Both the position numbers and the translations under genes were made by a program. The notes below the pieces were generated by a model. The model did no database searches. It was not told the origin of the DNA and was given only the letters and a program-made list of their open reading frames with translations. Positions 26,914 to 35,475 of a DNA stretch of 64,000 bases are shown piece by piece; position 1 is the first letter of the stretch, and every line of letters starts with the position of its first letter. Origin of the DNA: Mesobacillus sp. AQ2 (lineage in GTDB: Bacteria; Bacillota; Bacilli; Bacillales; Cytobacillaceae); assembly GCF_030122805.1 (NCBI RefSeq), contig NZ_CP126080.1, positions 2,981,001 through 3,045,000 of the forward strand, written 5' to 3'.

Positions 26914-27099
26914 TCATTGGGATGCACTTATTGTTTTTAGCAGCTTCACCAGACGCTCTCTGCTTTTTTCCTTCACACGCTTATTTTCCTCTTCAATTGA
27001 CCTGGTTTCCTGCATACCTTTCATAATAATATGATAACATTCCTCAATCAGCTCGATCTCAATGGTCGGCGCATCCAAAACGGGGGGGACTTCCCTACT
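26914..27099 (-). pseudogene. Disconnected C-terminal segment of telA
   Basis: Directly after the TAA at 27102-27100 the same frame stays open for 61 codons. It reads as the C-terminus of the TelA family, with IEIELIEECYHIIMKGMQETRSIEEENKR in the place where TelA proteins carry the IExLEETWxxIMxGIxETxxIEEENR pattern. No acceptable ribosome binding site and start codon are found for separate translation: the first in-frame ATG lacks a close Shine-Dalgarno. The operon terminator follows the distal TGA at 26914. This is best read as the tail of an interrupted gene. A 7-base G run lies nearby (27082-27088), but no frameshift is needed. Confidence 0.8.
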
Positions 27100-28002
27100 T
27101 TACGGGTTGATGTTCTTGTTTTTCACGATCTCATTCGTCCTTTTGCCCAGCTCCCTCAACGAGTCCCCAACCAGCTTCTGTCTTTTAGCAGCGATTGACT
27201 GAATCAATCCATCTTTAAATATAGGAATGGTGCTCATGAATGACGAGTTCATCTTGGCAACCAGCCTGTCATTTCCGCTCTGCAGCATCTTTATTTGAGG
27301 TACCGCCTGTAAAGCAACCATTTTAGCCATTTCAAGATCATAAATTCTATGCTCAAGGGCATTTATCGCATTCTGCAATGTGTCAACTTCCGTTGAGACC
27401 ATAAGATCTCCAGCAGGTTGTTCCAGCCTCATCTCTTTGCTTGCTGCCCATTCATTGAGCCTCATTTCGGCAGCCACTATATATTTTTCAAGCGTCAAGT
27501 AATATTGGTAGTTTTGTTCAAGCATCTGCCCCAGTCTATTCGACATTTCTGCCATTTCTCTTTTATATTTGAATATCTTCACATATATTTGATCTATTTC
27601 CTTGCCAATCGACAGATACTTATTAATTAACCTATCCATCATATTATCGGTTTTCTTGAATAGTCTGCTGAACAATCCGACTGCTGTTTTCTGAAAATCC
27701 TTCCTGTCAAACCGATCCATAATTTTACCCAGCTGAATGAGTATGTGCTCAAAATCCTCCTGGTTATCCTTCATAATAAAATCAAGAAGCTGTTCAGAGA
27801 AACGGGAAACATCAACAGCAGGTTTCATGCCAAATTCAAGGATATGAATAAGATCCTGGTCATCTATGCTCCTGGCCAGATGCTGGACCTCCTGTTCATT
27901 CCTCAAAGCCTGCTTTAATTTGGACACCTTCGCATCGTTCAACTTCCCGTGGGAATGATTAGAATAAGGGCTTACATTTTGATCATTGATCGGAAACATC
28001 AT
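27100..28002 (-). CDS. TelA/YceH-type toxic anion resistance protein, stopped early
   Basis: A 300-residue reading frame covering the N-terminal four fifths of a TelA (YceH/KlaA) family protein, a soluble helical coiled-coil protein linked to tellurite and other envelope stress. The family is normally about 360 residues. Here an in-frame TAA cuts it after TNEIVKNKNINP, and the missing tail is still encoded in frame downstream. The ATG at 28002 follows AAGGAG by 8 nt; a GTG at 28011 sits too close to that site. The yceG stop codon lies within its ribosome binding site, so translation is coupled. A sequencing error, a recent nonsense mutation or readthrough would all give this picture. Confidence 0.82.
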   Translation of the reverse strand: MMFPINDQNVSPYSNHSHGKLNDAKVSKLKQALRNEQEVQHLARSIDDQDLIHILEFGMKPAVDVSRFSEQLLDFIMKDNQEDFEHILIQLGKIMDRFDRKDFQKTAVGLFSRLFKKTDNMMDRLINKYLSIGKEIDQIYVKIFKYKREMAEMSNRLGQMLEQNYQYYLTLEKYIVAAEMRLNEWAASKEMRLEQPAGDLMVSTEVDTLQNAINALEHRIYDLEMAKMVALQAVPQIKMLQSGNDRLVAKMNSSFMSTIPIFKDGLIQSIAAKRQKLVGDSLRELGKRTNEIVKNKNINP

Positions 28003-28003
28003 C

Positions 28004-29641
28004 TTAATCACTCCTTAGACTTTTGAATAGTCCTTGAACAATGACTTTTTTCAAGACAGAAGGTTCCCTCATCTCCTGTTCAAATATGACGTCCTCAAGC
28101 CAATGGGAAACAAAGATTCTCTTATTGATGAATTTTTCTATATCGCTGTGGCCTGCAGGATTAAAAATGATCCAATCTATGCCTAATTGGTTCAATAACA
28201 GCAGCAAGGCTGCATCTGGCCTGGTAATAGTTCCATTCAGCCCGTTATTGTATATGATCACCTTGGGCACTTCCTGGGAATAATCGAACTTCTGCAGCAT
28301 TTTCAATATACTTTCTGGTATCTGCATGGCCTGTGTAAACAAATAGACCCTTAAATCATCTACTTTCTCATTGTTTTGAGGTTTCAGGTTTGGGTCGGCA
28401 CAAATCCTCCTGATTGCTGAAGCAATGGCTGTTTGAAGCCATTCGGGCATGTGTTGATACTTCCAATAGTGTGCGCCGGCCATCTTTTGCGGGTCAAGAA
28501 GTCCTTCTCTGTCTAGAGCCTTGTGATAATGGAACCGGAAATCACTATTTGCCCCTGTGGAAAATGGGAGCGTTTTAATGAGTAAGGCATTCTCCTGGAG
28601 GATCAGCCGATGAAGCAGCTTCCAATACTCTCGCCGGTTATTGCTGACCCCATTGACTTTTGCAAACAACGCAGGAATCCTTACTGTTTTATCCTTCATT
28701 TCAAAATATGGCCTGACCATTGCTTTTTCCTCTGCTACCAGAAACAATTCTTCGTAAGTTGTCTTTAGAGTGATAACAGAAGGCAGATAGTCTCTCAACT
28801 GCCATTTTTTGTACAATAGGCTTCCAGAATCGGTCAAAATATTTTCAATCTCTTTTGATGCCTGATACGCTACTGTAGCACTGCTGTTTCTATATTCAGC
28901 GGGAAATCTTTCTGGCTCATGCTTTTCTGGATATACACGCAAAAAGCAGGTACGCTCCCGCTGTACAGCCATTTCAAGTGCGTCGTTTCCTGACGGTGTG
29001 AATGAAATGACATCACAGCCTATTTCCAGTAAAAATAACAAAAGGTACTGGTGGCTTTTTGTATAATTCCCATACCAGAGAAATGCTGGCATGTTCTTTT
29101 CCGGATCTGCTTTTCTCAAATATTGGCCGAGTTGGTTCTGGATCCAGCCGAGGACATCGTCAAGGATATTAATGGAATCCTCGCCCGCCAGTCCGAAGTC
29201 TTCATTTTTACCGAATAGCTTAAGCATTTCAATTAGTGCTAGTTTTACTTGGCTGTTGAGGATGGGATGATCGGATTTCAGCAGCAAATCCTTTTCTTCG
29301 AGGACTGAGACGAAGTCAATTGTTGACGCATTTCTTTTTTGGCAGGAGAAAAATGCTTTTTGTATTGTGGACATACGGGCAGCTTCCGAGCTGTTGACTA
29401 ATGACTCCTCAGTTAACAAAATCAGGTTATGGGAGCGAACATAATCAAATAACTGGTTATAATATTCATCCTCATCATACGGAATACCTGTGAAACTGGC
29501 TGCTACCTGTCCAATATGTAGGATATTCCCCTCTTTTTTATAAGCCGGCCGCTCATTTCCAGGCGTTTTTAAGATGGACAACCAGTTCTCATCTGTTATA
29601 GGTAATGAATGCTTCATTAAAAGATACTCTGATGGATACAT
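28004..29641 (-). CDS. yceG: YceG-like protein of the Ter stress module
   Basis: A 545-residue protein similar to B. subtilis YceG, a component of the Ter-associated biosynthetic module described from comparative genomics. No membrane helix or catalytic motif can be named with confidence. Conserved-looking parts include LFLLEIGCDVISFTPSGND (near 220) and FDYSQEVPKVIIYNNGLNG (near 455). The ATG at 29641 follows GGAAGTGA; the GTG five codons upstream lies within that site. It is the first gene of a yceG-telA operon with a SigW-type promoter upstream. The TerD-like genes that precede yceG in B. subtilis are absent, but a TerC protein lies at 30276-31064. Confidence 0.82.
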   Translation of the reverse strand: MYPSEYLLMKHSLPITDENWLSILKTPGNERPAYKKEGNILHIGQVAASFTGIPYDEDEYYNQLFDYVRSHNLILLTEESLVNSSEAARMSTIQKAFFSCQKRNASTIDFVSVLEEKDLLLKSDHPILNSQVKLALIEMLKLFGKNEDFGLAGEDSINILDDVLGWIQNQLGQYLRKADPEKNMPAFLWYGNYTKSHQYLLLFLLEIGCDVISFTPSGNDALEMAVQRERTCFLRVYPEKHEPERFPAEYRNSSATVAYQASKEIENILTDSGSLLYKKWQLRDYLPSVITLKTTYEELFLVAEEKAMVRPYFEMKDKTVRIPALFAKVNGVSNNRREYWKLLHRLILQENALLIKTLPFSTGANSDFRFHYHKALDREGLLDPQKMAGAHYWKYQHMPEWLQTAIASAIRRICADPNLKPQNNEKVDDLRVYLFTQAMQIPESILKMLQKFDYSQEVPKVIIYNNGLNGTITRPDAALLLLLNQLGIDWIIFNPAGHSDIEKFINKRIFVSHWLEDVIFEQEMREPSVLKKVIVQGLFKSLRSD

Positions 29642-29739
29642 AGAATCACTTCCCACTGAAGAAAAAGTTCTAACAAGCCCCTGCCAAGCTGCCTGATTCC
29701 ATTATACTGGAAAAGCCATCTGCGGACCTCTACTACCTT

Positions 29740-29765
29740 TACGTGCTGGTTCTTAAAATGTTTCA
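29740..29765 (-). promoter_or_regulatory. Predicted SigW-type (ECF) promoter of yceG-telA
   Basis: On the minus strand TGAAAC (29765-29760) and CGTA (29743-29740) are separated by exactly 16 nt, a perfect match to the SigW consensus. Transcription would begin near 29733, about 90 bp before yceG. The B. subtilis yce operon is known to answer envelope-stress ECF sigma factors, which fits. Confidence 0.75.
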
Positions 29766-29847
29766 CGAATCAGTAATATGCCTGATTTTCACTTCCAAAG
29801 CCGTCCTTGCATATAGATAAATACTTCAATCTGGAAGGGTGATGCAC

Positions 29848-30108
29848 ATGCGCTTTTTATATAAGAGGCAGCCTATTGGCGAGATGGAAGACGAATTATC
29901 ACAGGTCTGGCAGGCTATGTCTTCAGGCTGGCTGGTATTATTTGATCTGTTATTCTATTCGTTCATTCTCACCCTTCTGATCATGCCACTAACCTTTACG
30001 ATAACCAGGTTGACCGGCACATTCATTATTATCTATTCTTCACTTGTCTGCTTATTCCTATTGATCAGGAAGGCAGGGAAGGAAAAGGATGATACTAATA
30101 TAAAGTGA
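29848..30108 (+). CDS. Hypothetical two-helix membrane protein, 86 residues
   Basis: An 86-residue protein with a charged N-terminus (RFLYKRQPIGEMEDELSQVW) and two hydrophobic helices near residues 25-48 and 53-72, ending in a charged tail. GGAAGGG lies 8 nt before the ATG at 29848; in-frame GTG and ATG codons at 29839 and 29842 are too close to it. It stands alone on the plus strand between the divergent yceG and the convergent terC. I do not recognise the family. Its position inside the yceG/terC locus hints at an envelope role but proves nothing. Confidence 0.6.
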   Translation: MRFLYKRQPIGEMEDELSQVWQAMSSGWLVLFDLLFYSFILTLLIMPLTFTITRLTGTFIIIYSSLVCLFLLIRKAGKEKDDTNIK

Positions 30109-30121
30109 GTTTGCTAAACCT

Positions 30122-30235
30122 CTGTCCATCATGGACCTGATGATGGACACTTTTGATGGTCGACTCCCGATTTCTGTCCATCATGAACCTTATGACGGAC
30201 ACTTTTACTGGCCGTTTCCTGATTTCTGTCCATTA
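30122..30235. repeat. Tandem array B: short 52-bp hairpin repeat
   Basis: CTGTCC occurs at 30122, 30174 and 30226, and GGACACTTTT at 30144 and 30196: two full units and part of a third at an exact 52-bp period. Each unit has GGACA at position 1 and TGTCC at position 31, the same plan as the arrays near 4.6, 39.5 and 50.3 kb, with different sequence between. It lies between the 3' ends of two convergent genes. Confidence 0.88.
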
Positions 30236-30263
30236 AAAGAGGAACAGACATGCCTCTGTTCCC
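30236..30263 (-). terminator. Terminator after the terC gene
   Basis: On the minus strand GGAACAGA and TCTGTTCC pair over 8 bp around a 6-nt loop, followed by TCTTTT. Confidence 0.82.
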
Positions 30264-30275
30264 CGACAACTCGTT

Positions 30276-31064
30276 TTATTGGACATTCTTTTGCTGTTCA
30301 ATTCCTGCAGCTTTTTTCTTGTTCATGTAGTGAACGACAAAGGTTGCTGTGAATGTGATTAGCAGCAGAATGAAAAAATGTGCATGTTCGATATGGAGGC
30401 CGAAAACACCGGCCAGCATTTTCGCAGATATGATAAAAATAAGGGTATATGCAGTTGTCTCGAGTTCAGGGATCCGCTCAATCAATCTGATGAAAATTCC
30501 TGCAACACCTCTCATCATTAGAACACCCAGCATCCCGCCAAGCAGCAATACCCAAACTTCCTCACTGATGCCCAAAGCTGCCAGGACGCTATCAACGGAA
30601 AAAGCAATATCCATCATTTCCACTGCGGCAACCGTGCCCCAAAATGTCCCGAACATTCGGATCAGTAGCCCGCTTTTATTAATTTCAGGAATTTCACCGT
30701 TTTCAAGGCTCTCCCCTTTTTTCTTTTCCAAAAAATATTTAGTCGCAAGCCAAGCCAGATAACCTGCGCCAAGAACTTTAACCCACCAGAATTCAATAAG
30801 GTATACACCGATTCCGATTGCGATGAACCGGAATGCATAGGCGCCGAGCAATCCATAGAACAACGCTCTTCTCCTCTGTTTTTCTGGCAAATGCTTTACC
30901 ATAACAGCCAAGACTAAAGCGTTATCAGCAGATAAAAGTCCTTCAAGGATGACGAGAGTCCCGATCAGCCCCCAGCTGACTGGGTCCGTTAATACTTCGA
31001 TCCACATATCCCAATTGAAAAATTGGGCATATGTATCAACAAATCCTTGTATGATGTCCGTCAT
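30276..31064 (-). CDS. TerC family membrane protein (YceF/YkoY group)
   Basis: A 262-residue TerC family protein with about seven membrane helices. The two family motifs with conserved aspartates, SADNALV (near residue 45) and SVDSVLA (near residue 150), are intact; they are proposed to bind metal. B. subtilis relatives YceF and YkoY help load exported enzymes with manganese. The ATG at 31064 follows GGGAGGAAC; an ATG six codons earlier overlaps that site. It sits near yceG-telA, as yceF does in B. subtilis, but is separated by a plus-strand gene and repeat array B. No yybP-ykoY riboswitch is visible in the short leader. Confidence 0.88.
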   Translation of the reverse strand: MTDIIQGFVDTYAQFFNWDMWIEVLTDPVSWGLIGTLVILEGLLSADNALVLAVMVKHLPEKQRRRALFYGLLGAYAFRFIAIGIGVYLIEFWWVKVLGAGYLAWLATKYFLEKKKGESLENGEIPEINKSGLLIRMFGTFWGTVAAVEMMDIAFSVDSVLAALGISEEVWVLLLGGMLGVLMMRGVAGIFIRLIERIPELETTAYTLIFIISAKMLAGVFGLHIEHAHFFILLLITFTATFVVHYMNKKKAAGIEQQKNVQ

Positions 31065-31105
31065 TCTAGATGTTCCTCCCATTTTTCAGCTGTAGGTCCA
31101 TGTAG

Positions 31106-31131
31106 TATAGAAAAACCCAGCATCCGCCGGG
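31106..31131 (-). terminator. Terminator after ypjP
   Basis: On the minus strand CCCGGC and GCTGGG pair (one G-T) around a 4-nt loop and are followed by TTTTTC. Confidence 0.75.
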
Positions 31132-31228
31132 CCTTTACTAAAAACATATTTCGTTTTACTTAATTTAAGTCCTATTGCAGCAAAAAAATGAGAAGCATTT
31201 AGTCACAGTGCTTGCTGGCAGATTTGAT

Positions 31229-31810
31229 TCAACTTTTCCATTTTGGAGGAGTGTTTTTGGCCCAAAAAATCCTACCCAGCTCATAATGAGTCTGGAACTC
31301 GTCATGATAGGTATGGTAATGGAAGTTAAACCAGTGGCCATCCTTCGGCGGCTGGTCTCTTCTGACATGGAAGCGGATAATGTCCTTGCCATTATCTCCA
31401 ATTATATGGAATATCTTTTCTGATTCGCCACCGCCTGGCATTTCGGTGATCTGCAATGTATTGAGTTTTTCGCCGGGAAATTGCACAGCTACCATTTCAA
31501 TAGCCTTTTCAATGTTTGGCAGGATGGTCTGCCTGAATTCGTCCTCAATCACAGGGCCAATTTTGGCACCGAATTTCTCGAAGGACTGATGTTCCGCTTC
31601 CCTCATTGCCCTGTCAATGAACCGGTTCCGTTCTGCATCTTCATCAAAAGTGTCATCAAGGGAATCAAGGTATGCCGTTTCAGCGGCAGTCGATCTATCG
31701 GATCTTTCAGCTGTGGTTGTCAGGAACCCATTCACCTGTGCAGGAGATACCATCCCAAAGGTGACAATCGATATCAAGACAACTAACGATTTACGGAGCC
31801 ATGCAGGCAT
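31229..31810 (-). CDS. ypjP: YpjP family protein
   Basis: A 193-residue exported protein of the YpjP family. The N-terminal helix (residues 6-25) reads as a signal peptide or anchor (KSLVVLISIVTFGMVSPA). The C-terminal half is rich in His and aromatic residues (GHWFNFHYHTYHDEF), which could bind metal, though no role is known. The ATG at 31810 follows AAGGAT by about 9 nt; a GTG three codons earlier lies on that site. In B. subtilis ypjP lies near thyB and ypiP-yphP-ilvD, a neighbourhood kept here. Confidence 0.85.
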   Translation of the reverse strand: MPAWLRKSLVVLISIVTFGMVSPAQVNGFLTTTAERSDRSTAAETAYLDSLDDTFDEDAERNRFIDRAMREAEHQSFEKFGAKIGPVIEDEFRQTILPNIEKAIEMVAVQFPGEKLNTLQITEMPGGGESEKIFHIIGDNGKDIIRFHVRRDQPPKDGHWFNFHYHTYHDEFQTHYELGRIFWAKNTPPKWKS

Positions 31811-32051
31811 TTGGATCACATCCTTATGTAAATAGGGAAAATTATTAATTGTTAAAATAGGAATCTATCGTCATTGTGAAAATATGGTTTAATGCAGCCT
31901 GTCCTGGTGAAAATAATATCAGGACTTTTGCTTATTATCATTATAACTTGTTTATACGTATATGTGGGCAATGGGTTTCAGATTTTTCAAAAATGGTTAT
32001 AAGGAAATATTAGAGGTTTGATTACCGAGTTAAAAAGGGAGGTCTAAAAAT

Positions 32052-32123
32052 ATGGAGTGGATCACTATAGCTGTAAGTCTATTTATGCTAGCTTATTTTG
32101 TATATTTAGCCATTGCTGATTGA
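32052..32123 (+). CDS. Very small membrane protein, 23 residues
   Basis: The frame starts at ATG 32052, 8 nt after a strong AAAGGGAGGT site, and encodes one hydrophobic helix: EWITIAVSLFMLAYFVYLAI, ending AD. The pattern of a short helix with a Tyr/Phe-rich end is reminiscent of KdpF, the small subunit of the KdpFABC potassium pump, but the usual C-terminal ProGlu-x-Phe tail is missing and no kdp genes are near. It lies alone in a 370-bp gap between ypjP and the methyltransferase gene. It is a plausible real small gene, with unknown function. Confidence 0.55.
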   Translation: MEWITIAVSLFMLAYFVYLAIAD

Positions 32124-32140
32124 GCAGTGGAGTTTATGTG

Positions 32141-32172
32141 GACGGACAGTAAAGATCTATTTATTGTCCGTC
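32141..32172. other. Isolated inverted repeat, possible terminator
   Basis: GACGGACA and TGTCCGTC pair perfectly over 8 bp around a 16-nt A/T-rich loop. It lies just after the 23-codon gene and just before the 3' end of the convergent methyltransferase gene. No T run follows on either strand, so termination would be inefficient. Its core resembles the GGACA/TGTCC pair of the 52-bp arrays, but the arm spacing (21 bp instead of 30) differs. Confidence 0.55.
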
Positions 32173-32179
32173 ACTCACT

Positions 32180-32977
32180 CTAAATATGCCCTTCACAACC
32201 ACCATCTTTTTCTATGACCCCAAAGTGGAATTTCGCCGATTTCCTGACGATTACATTGAAACTATACTCTTCAAATCTTCTGCTCCTGAAATGATCTTTT
32301 AAAATAATCCTCTTCCTGGCAACACGTGCTGCGTGGTCCATCAGTTCATCCGAAAGTCCCTCATAAACAGCAAAATTCGTTAAGCTCCTGATTCCATCCG
32401 ACTCAAGGATCGACTCGTCAAACATTGGATCAAAATAAACACAATCGATGCTGTTATCGCCCATTCCCTTTAAGATATCCAGTGAATACCCTTCTATTAC
32501 ATGTATCCTTCTCATCGCCCTGTTGATCAGTTCATTGCCAGCATCCCATGTACGCAAGCCTCTTTTGACTAAATAGGAAAGCTCCTGCCTTGCTTCTATT
32601 CCAGTAACAAAACCTTGTTCACCGACCGCAAAACTGGCTACGATACTATCCGAACCAAGACCAAGCGAACAATCAAGGAAACTCATCCCCTCATGCAATT
32701 GTGCCGCGTCTATAAGAGGATCTCTTTCCCTGTTCATAAGTCTTTTTATTCGAAACATCGCTGAGTTGGGATGGAAAAAGAACGGCTCGGTCTCTCCAAG
32801 CGGAAAAAGCTCTAACCTCTCCTTTCCAACTACCAGACAGTCGTCCTTTAACTGTTCCTGTATCTTGGAAACTGATCTTTTTTTTCTTGGAATAAATTCT
32901 GTTTCAAGTTCGACCGCAATCGCTTTTGCCTGGGCAGTCATATGTTCATCTGTCCTGCCCGCTGTAGTCACAAACAC
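32180..32977 (-). CDS. Class I SAM-dependent methyltransferase, YpiP/RsmJ-like
   Basis: A 265-residue methyltransferase. SAM-binding features are FLDCSLGLGSDSIVA (near 105), TGIEARQEL (near 130) and the catalytic-type YFDPMF motif (near 182), the DPPF-like signature of base-modifying enzymes. The order ypjP, this gene, brxA, ilvD matches the B. subtilis ypiP position. The family is related to RsmJ, a 16S rRNA guanine methyltransferase, so an RNA target is likely but unproven. I chose the GTG at 32977 because AGGAGG is 8 nt upstream; a GTG at 32986 abuts that site. Confidence 0.78.
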   Translation of the reverse strand: MFVTTAGRTDEHMTAQAKAIAVELETEFIPRKKRSVSKIQEQLKDDCLVVGKERLELFPLGETEPFFFHPNSAMFRIKRLMNRERDPLIDAAQLHEGMSFLDCSLGLGSDSIVASFAVGEQGFVTGIEARQELSYLVKRGLRTWDAGNELINRAMRRIHVIEGYSLDILKGMGDNSIDCVYFDPMFDESILESDGIRSLTNFAVYEGLSDELMDHAARVARKRIILKDHFRSRRFEEYSFNVIVRKSAKFHFGVIEKDGGCEGHI

Positions 32978-32994
32978 AACATACACCTCCTGCC

Positions 32995-33029
32995 TAAAAA
33001 AAGAAAAAGGACGTCATTTGACATCCTTT
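32995..33029 (-). terminator. Terminator after brxA
   Basis: On the minus strand AAAGGATGTC and GACGTCCTTT pair over 10 bp (one G-T) around AAAT and are followed by TTTTTC and more T residues. It sits immediately before the next gene's ribosome binding site, so the methyltransferase may depend on readthrough or a promoter overlapping the hairpin. Confidence 0.85.
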
Positions 33030-33133
33030 CCCGATTGGCAAATCTGATTTTACATGGATTTAAGCCCATCGTAAAAGATTACGATTGAATCTAATATCCT
33101 AAGTGCAAACTGCGGGTTATCCCGCCATTAAGT

Positions 33134-33568
33134 TTAGCAATTAGCTTCAAAAGCAGAAGTTAGATTCTCCATGATGGTTTCCATTGGCTGGCCTTCGATA
33201 TCGTGACGAGGGATAAAGTGGACTACTTCTTTACCTTTCAACAATGCCATTGATGGTGAAGAAGGCTCAAGGTCTGTAAAATATTCACGCATTTTTGCTG
33301 TTGCATCCTTATCCTGCCCTGCAAAAACCGTTCCAAGATGATCTGGTTTCTTTTCACTTCTTAAAATTGCCTGTGTTGCTGATGGACGGGCAAGACCTGC
33401 CGCACAGCCACATACAGAATTAACAACGACCAAAGTGGTACCTTCCGCATTTTCCATGAAATCTTCTACTTCATCTGCAGTAAGCAATTCTTTGAAACCT
33501 GCGCGAGTCAGTTCTTCACGCATCGGCTTAACCATTTGCTTCATATATTCTTCATATGCCATTGACAT
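33134..33568 (-). CDS. brxA: Bacilliredoxin BrxA (YphP)
   Basis: A 144-residue thioredoxin-fold protein of the YphP/YqiW (DUF1094) family. The active site is C53-G-C55 in SVCGCAAG, the family hallmark. It removes bacillithiol from protein cysteines in the cytoplasm. The ATG at 33568 follows GGGAGGG and gives the same length as B. subtilis YphP. It lies 81 bp downstream of ilvD, an iron-sulfur enzyme; the pairing is conserved in B. subtilis and could link thiol protection to branched-chain synthesis. Confidence 0.93.
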   Translation of the reverse strand: MSMAYEEYMKQMVKPMREELTRAGFKELLTADEVEDFMENAEGTTLVVVNSVCGCAAGLARPSATQAILRSEKKPDHLGTVFAGQDKDATAKMREYFTDLEPSSPSMALLKGKEVVHFIPRHDIEGQPMETIMENLTSAFEANC

Positions 33569-33649
33569 AAATAATCCCTCCCAAACATTGGTTTGCAGTG
33601 TTAGCATACTATATAATTTGGGCCCAACGCAATAAAAGAACGTCTCGAT

Positions 33650-35362
33650 TTAGGAATGAACAGGTTCCTGTACTTTTTCTCCTTCAAACAGGTCCGTTAC
33701 AGCTCCTCTGGAAGAACAGGAAACAAGTCGTGCATATTTAGCCAAAGTCCCTCTGGATGGCAGTGCCGGCGGAGTCCAATTCAGCTTTCGGGCAGCGAGC
33801 TCTTCCTCACTCAGTGCCACAGATAACACCTTTTGTTCACTATCAATCGTGATCATATCCCCATTTTGTATCAATGCAATCGGTCCGCCAACCTGGGCTT
33901 CAGGAGCTATATGGCCAATGACAAGACCGTGGCTGCCCCCGGAAAACCTTCCGTCCGTAAGCAGTGCCACACTTTCTCCCAGGCCTTTCCCGACAAGGAT
34001 GGCTGATAATGACAGCATCTCCGGCATGCCCGGTCCGCCTTTTGGCCCCTCATATCGAATGACTAATACATCCCCGGCAACGATTTCATCGGACATTACT
34101 GCCTTTGATGCTGATTCTTCATCGTCAAAAACTTTTGCTGGACCAGTCATACTCTTCACTTTCAGGCCAGAAACCTTTGCTACTGCTCCGGATGGGGCAA
34201 GATTCCCTTTAATGACCACAAGCGGCCCATTTTCCCTGAAAGGCTGATCAACCGGCCGGATTACTTTTTGGCCTGGATTCAAGTCCGGAAAGTCCTGAAG
34301 GTTCTCTGCGATTGTTTTGCCAGTGACCGTGAGACAATCTCCATGAAACATTCCTTCTTTCAAAAGCATCTTCATGACAGCAGGGACTCCTCCTGCTTCA
34401 AAAAGGTCCTGCATGACGTATTGCCCGCTCGGTTTCAGGTCCGCAAGGTGAGGGACTTTTTCCTGAATTCTATTAAAATCTTCAAGGGTAAGGTCAACTT
34501 CAGCCGCATTGGCGATTGCCATCAAATGGAGTACCGCATTTGTGGACCCGCCAAGTGCCATTACCACGGTAATCGCATTCTCAAAGGCTTCTTTCGTTAA
34601 AATTTGCCTTGGACGGATATCCTTTTCAAGCATCTGATAAACTACTTCACCGGCCTTATAGCAATCATCCCGCTTCTCATCCGTTTCTGCCGGATGGGAT
34701 GAACTTCCCGGCAGGCTCATCCCTAGAGCCTCAATCGCGCTGGCCATTGTATTGGCTGTGTACATACCACCGCACGAACCTGAACCCGGACAAGCATGAC
34801 ACTCAATTTTATGCAGCTGTCCATCCCCGATTGCACCTTTATTGTATTGGCCAACTCCTTCGAACGCAGACACTATATCAATGTCCTTGCCATCAACCTT
34901 CCCAGGCTTGATTGTCCCTCCATAAACAAAAACAGAAGGAAGATCCATCCTGGCGATCGCCATCATGCAGCCTGGCATATTTTTATCACAGCCGCCAATT
35001 GCGACAAAGCCATCAAGGCTTTCCCCCTGGACTACAGTTTCGATAGAATCAGCTATCAAATCACGGCTTGGAAGTGAATAGCGCATCCCTTCTGTTCCCA
35101 TCGAGATTCCATCGGATACCGTGATCGTATTGAAAATAAGGGGAGCAGCACCTGCCGCTCTCGCACCTTCTTTGGCTTTAACAGCCAGCTTATCGATATG
35201 TATATTGCACGGAGTTACCTCGCTCCAGGTACTTGCAATCCCGATCATCGGCTTTTTAAAATCCTCATCATTGAAGCCAACTGCACGCAGCATTGCTCTG
35301 TTTGGCGCCTTCCTGGCATCATCACTGAATACATGGCTTTTAATTCTTAAATCTTTTCCCAT
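33650..35362 (-). CDS. ilvD: Dihydroxy-acid dehydratase IlvD
   Basis: A 570-residue iron-sulfur dehydratase for the third common step of valine, isoleucine and leucine synthesis. Cluster cysteines are visible in [10 protein letters not shown] (near 120) and in [19 protein letters not shown] (near 190). GGGAGGGAC precedes the ATG. It is separate from the other branched-chain genes except ilvA 10 kb away. brxA follows on the same strand, and no T-box leader is evident. Confidence 0.96.
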   Translation of the reverse strand: MGKDLRIKSHVFSDDARKAPNRAMLRAVGFNDEDFKKPMIGIASTWSEVTPCNIHIDKLAVKAKEGARAAGAAPLIFNTITVSDGISMGTEGMRYSLPSRDLIADSIETVVQGESLDGFVAIGGCDKNMPGCMMAIARMDLPSVFVYGGTIKPGKVDGKDIDIVSAFEGVGQYNKGAIGDGQLHKIECHACPGSGSCGGMYTANTMASAIEALGMSLPGSSSHPAETDEKRDDCYKAGEVVYQMLEKDIRPRQILTKEAFENAITVVMALGGSTNAVLHLMAIANAAEVDLTLEDFNRIQEKVPHLADLKPSGQYVMQDLFEAGGVPAVMKMLLKEGMFHGDCLTVTGKTIAENLQDFPDLNPGQKVIRPVDQPFRENGPLVVIKGNLAPSGAVAKVSGLKVKSMTGPAKVFDDEESASKAVMSDEIVAGDVLVIRYEGPKGGPGMPEMLSLSAILVGKGLGESVALLTDGRFSGGSHGLVIGHIAPEAQVGGPIALIQNGDMITIDSEQKVLSVALSEEELAARKLNWTPPALPSRGTLAKYARLVSCSSRGAVTDLFEGEKVQEPVHS

Positions 35363-35475
35363 TGATTGTCCCTCCCGATTTTTTATTCATTACCTTACCT
35401 CTTTTCTCGTCCAATTGCAATAATAATCTAAATATTTTAATTATTGAATATTTGTAAGCGGATTCATTTGAATAA

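Noticed and set aside
26775..27026. Plus-strand frame of 83 codons
   Set aside because: It crosses the operon terminator and lies opposite the in-frame telA tail, which has family-level similarity.
31083..31228. Manganese riboswitch before terC
   Set aside because: The region contains the ypjP terminator and a short leader. No yybP-ykoY core could be traced.
31901..31925. GTCCTG/CAGGAC hairpin with TTTTG after it on the plus strand
   Set aside because: No plus-strand gene lies upstream for it to terminate; it is probably chance or part of the ypjP promoter region.
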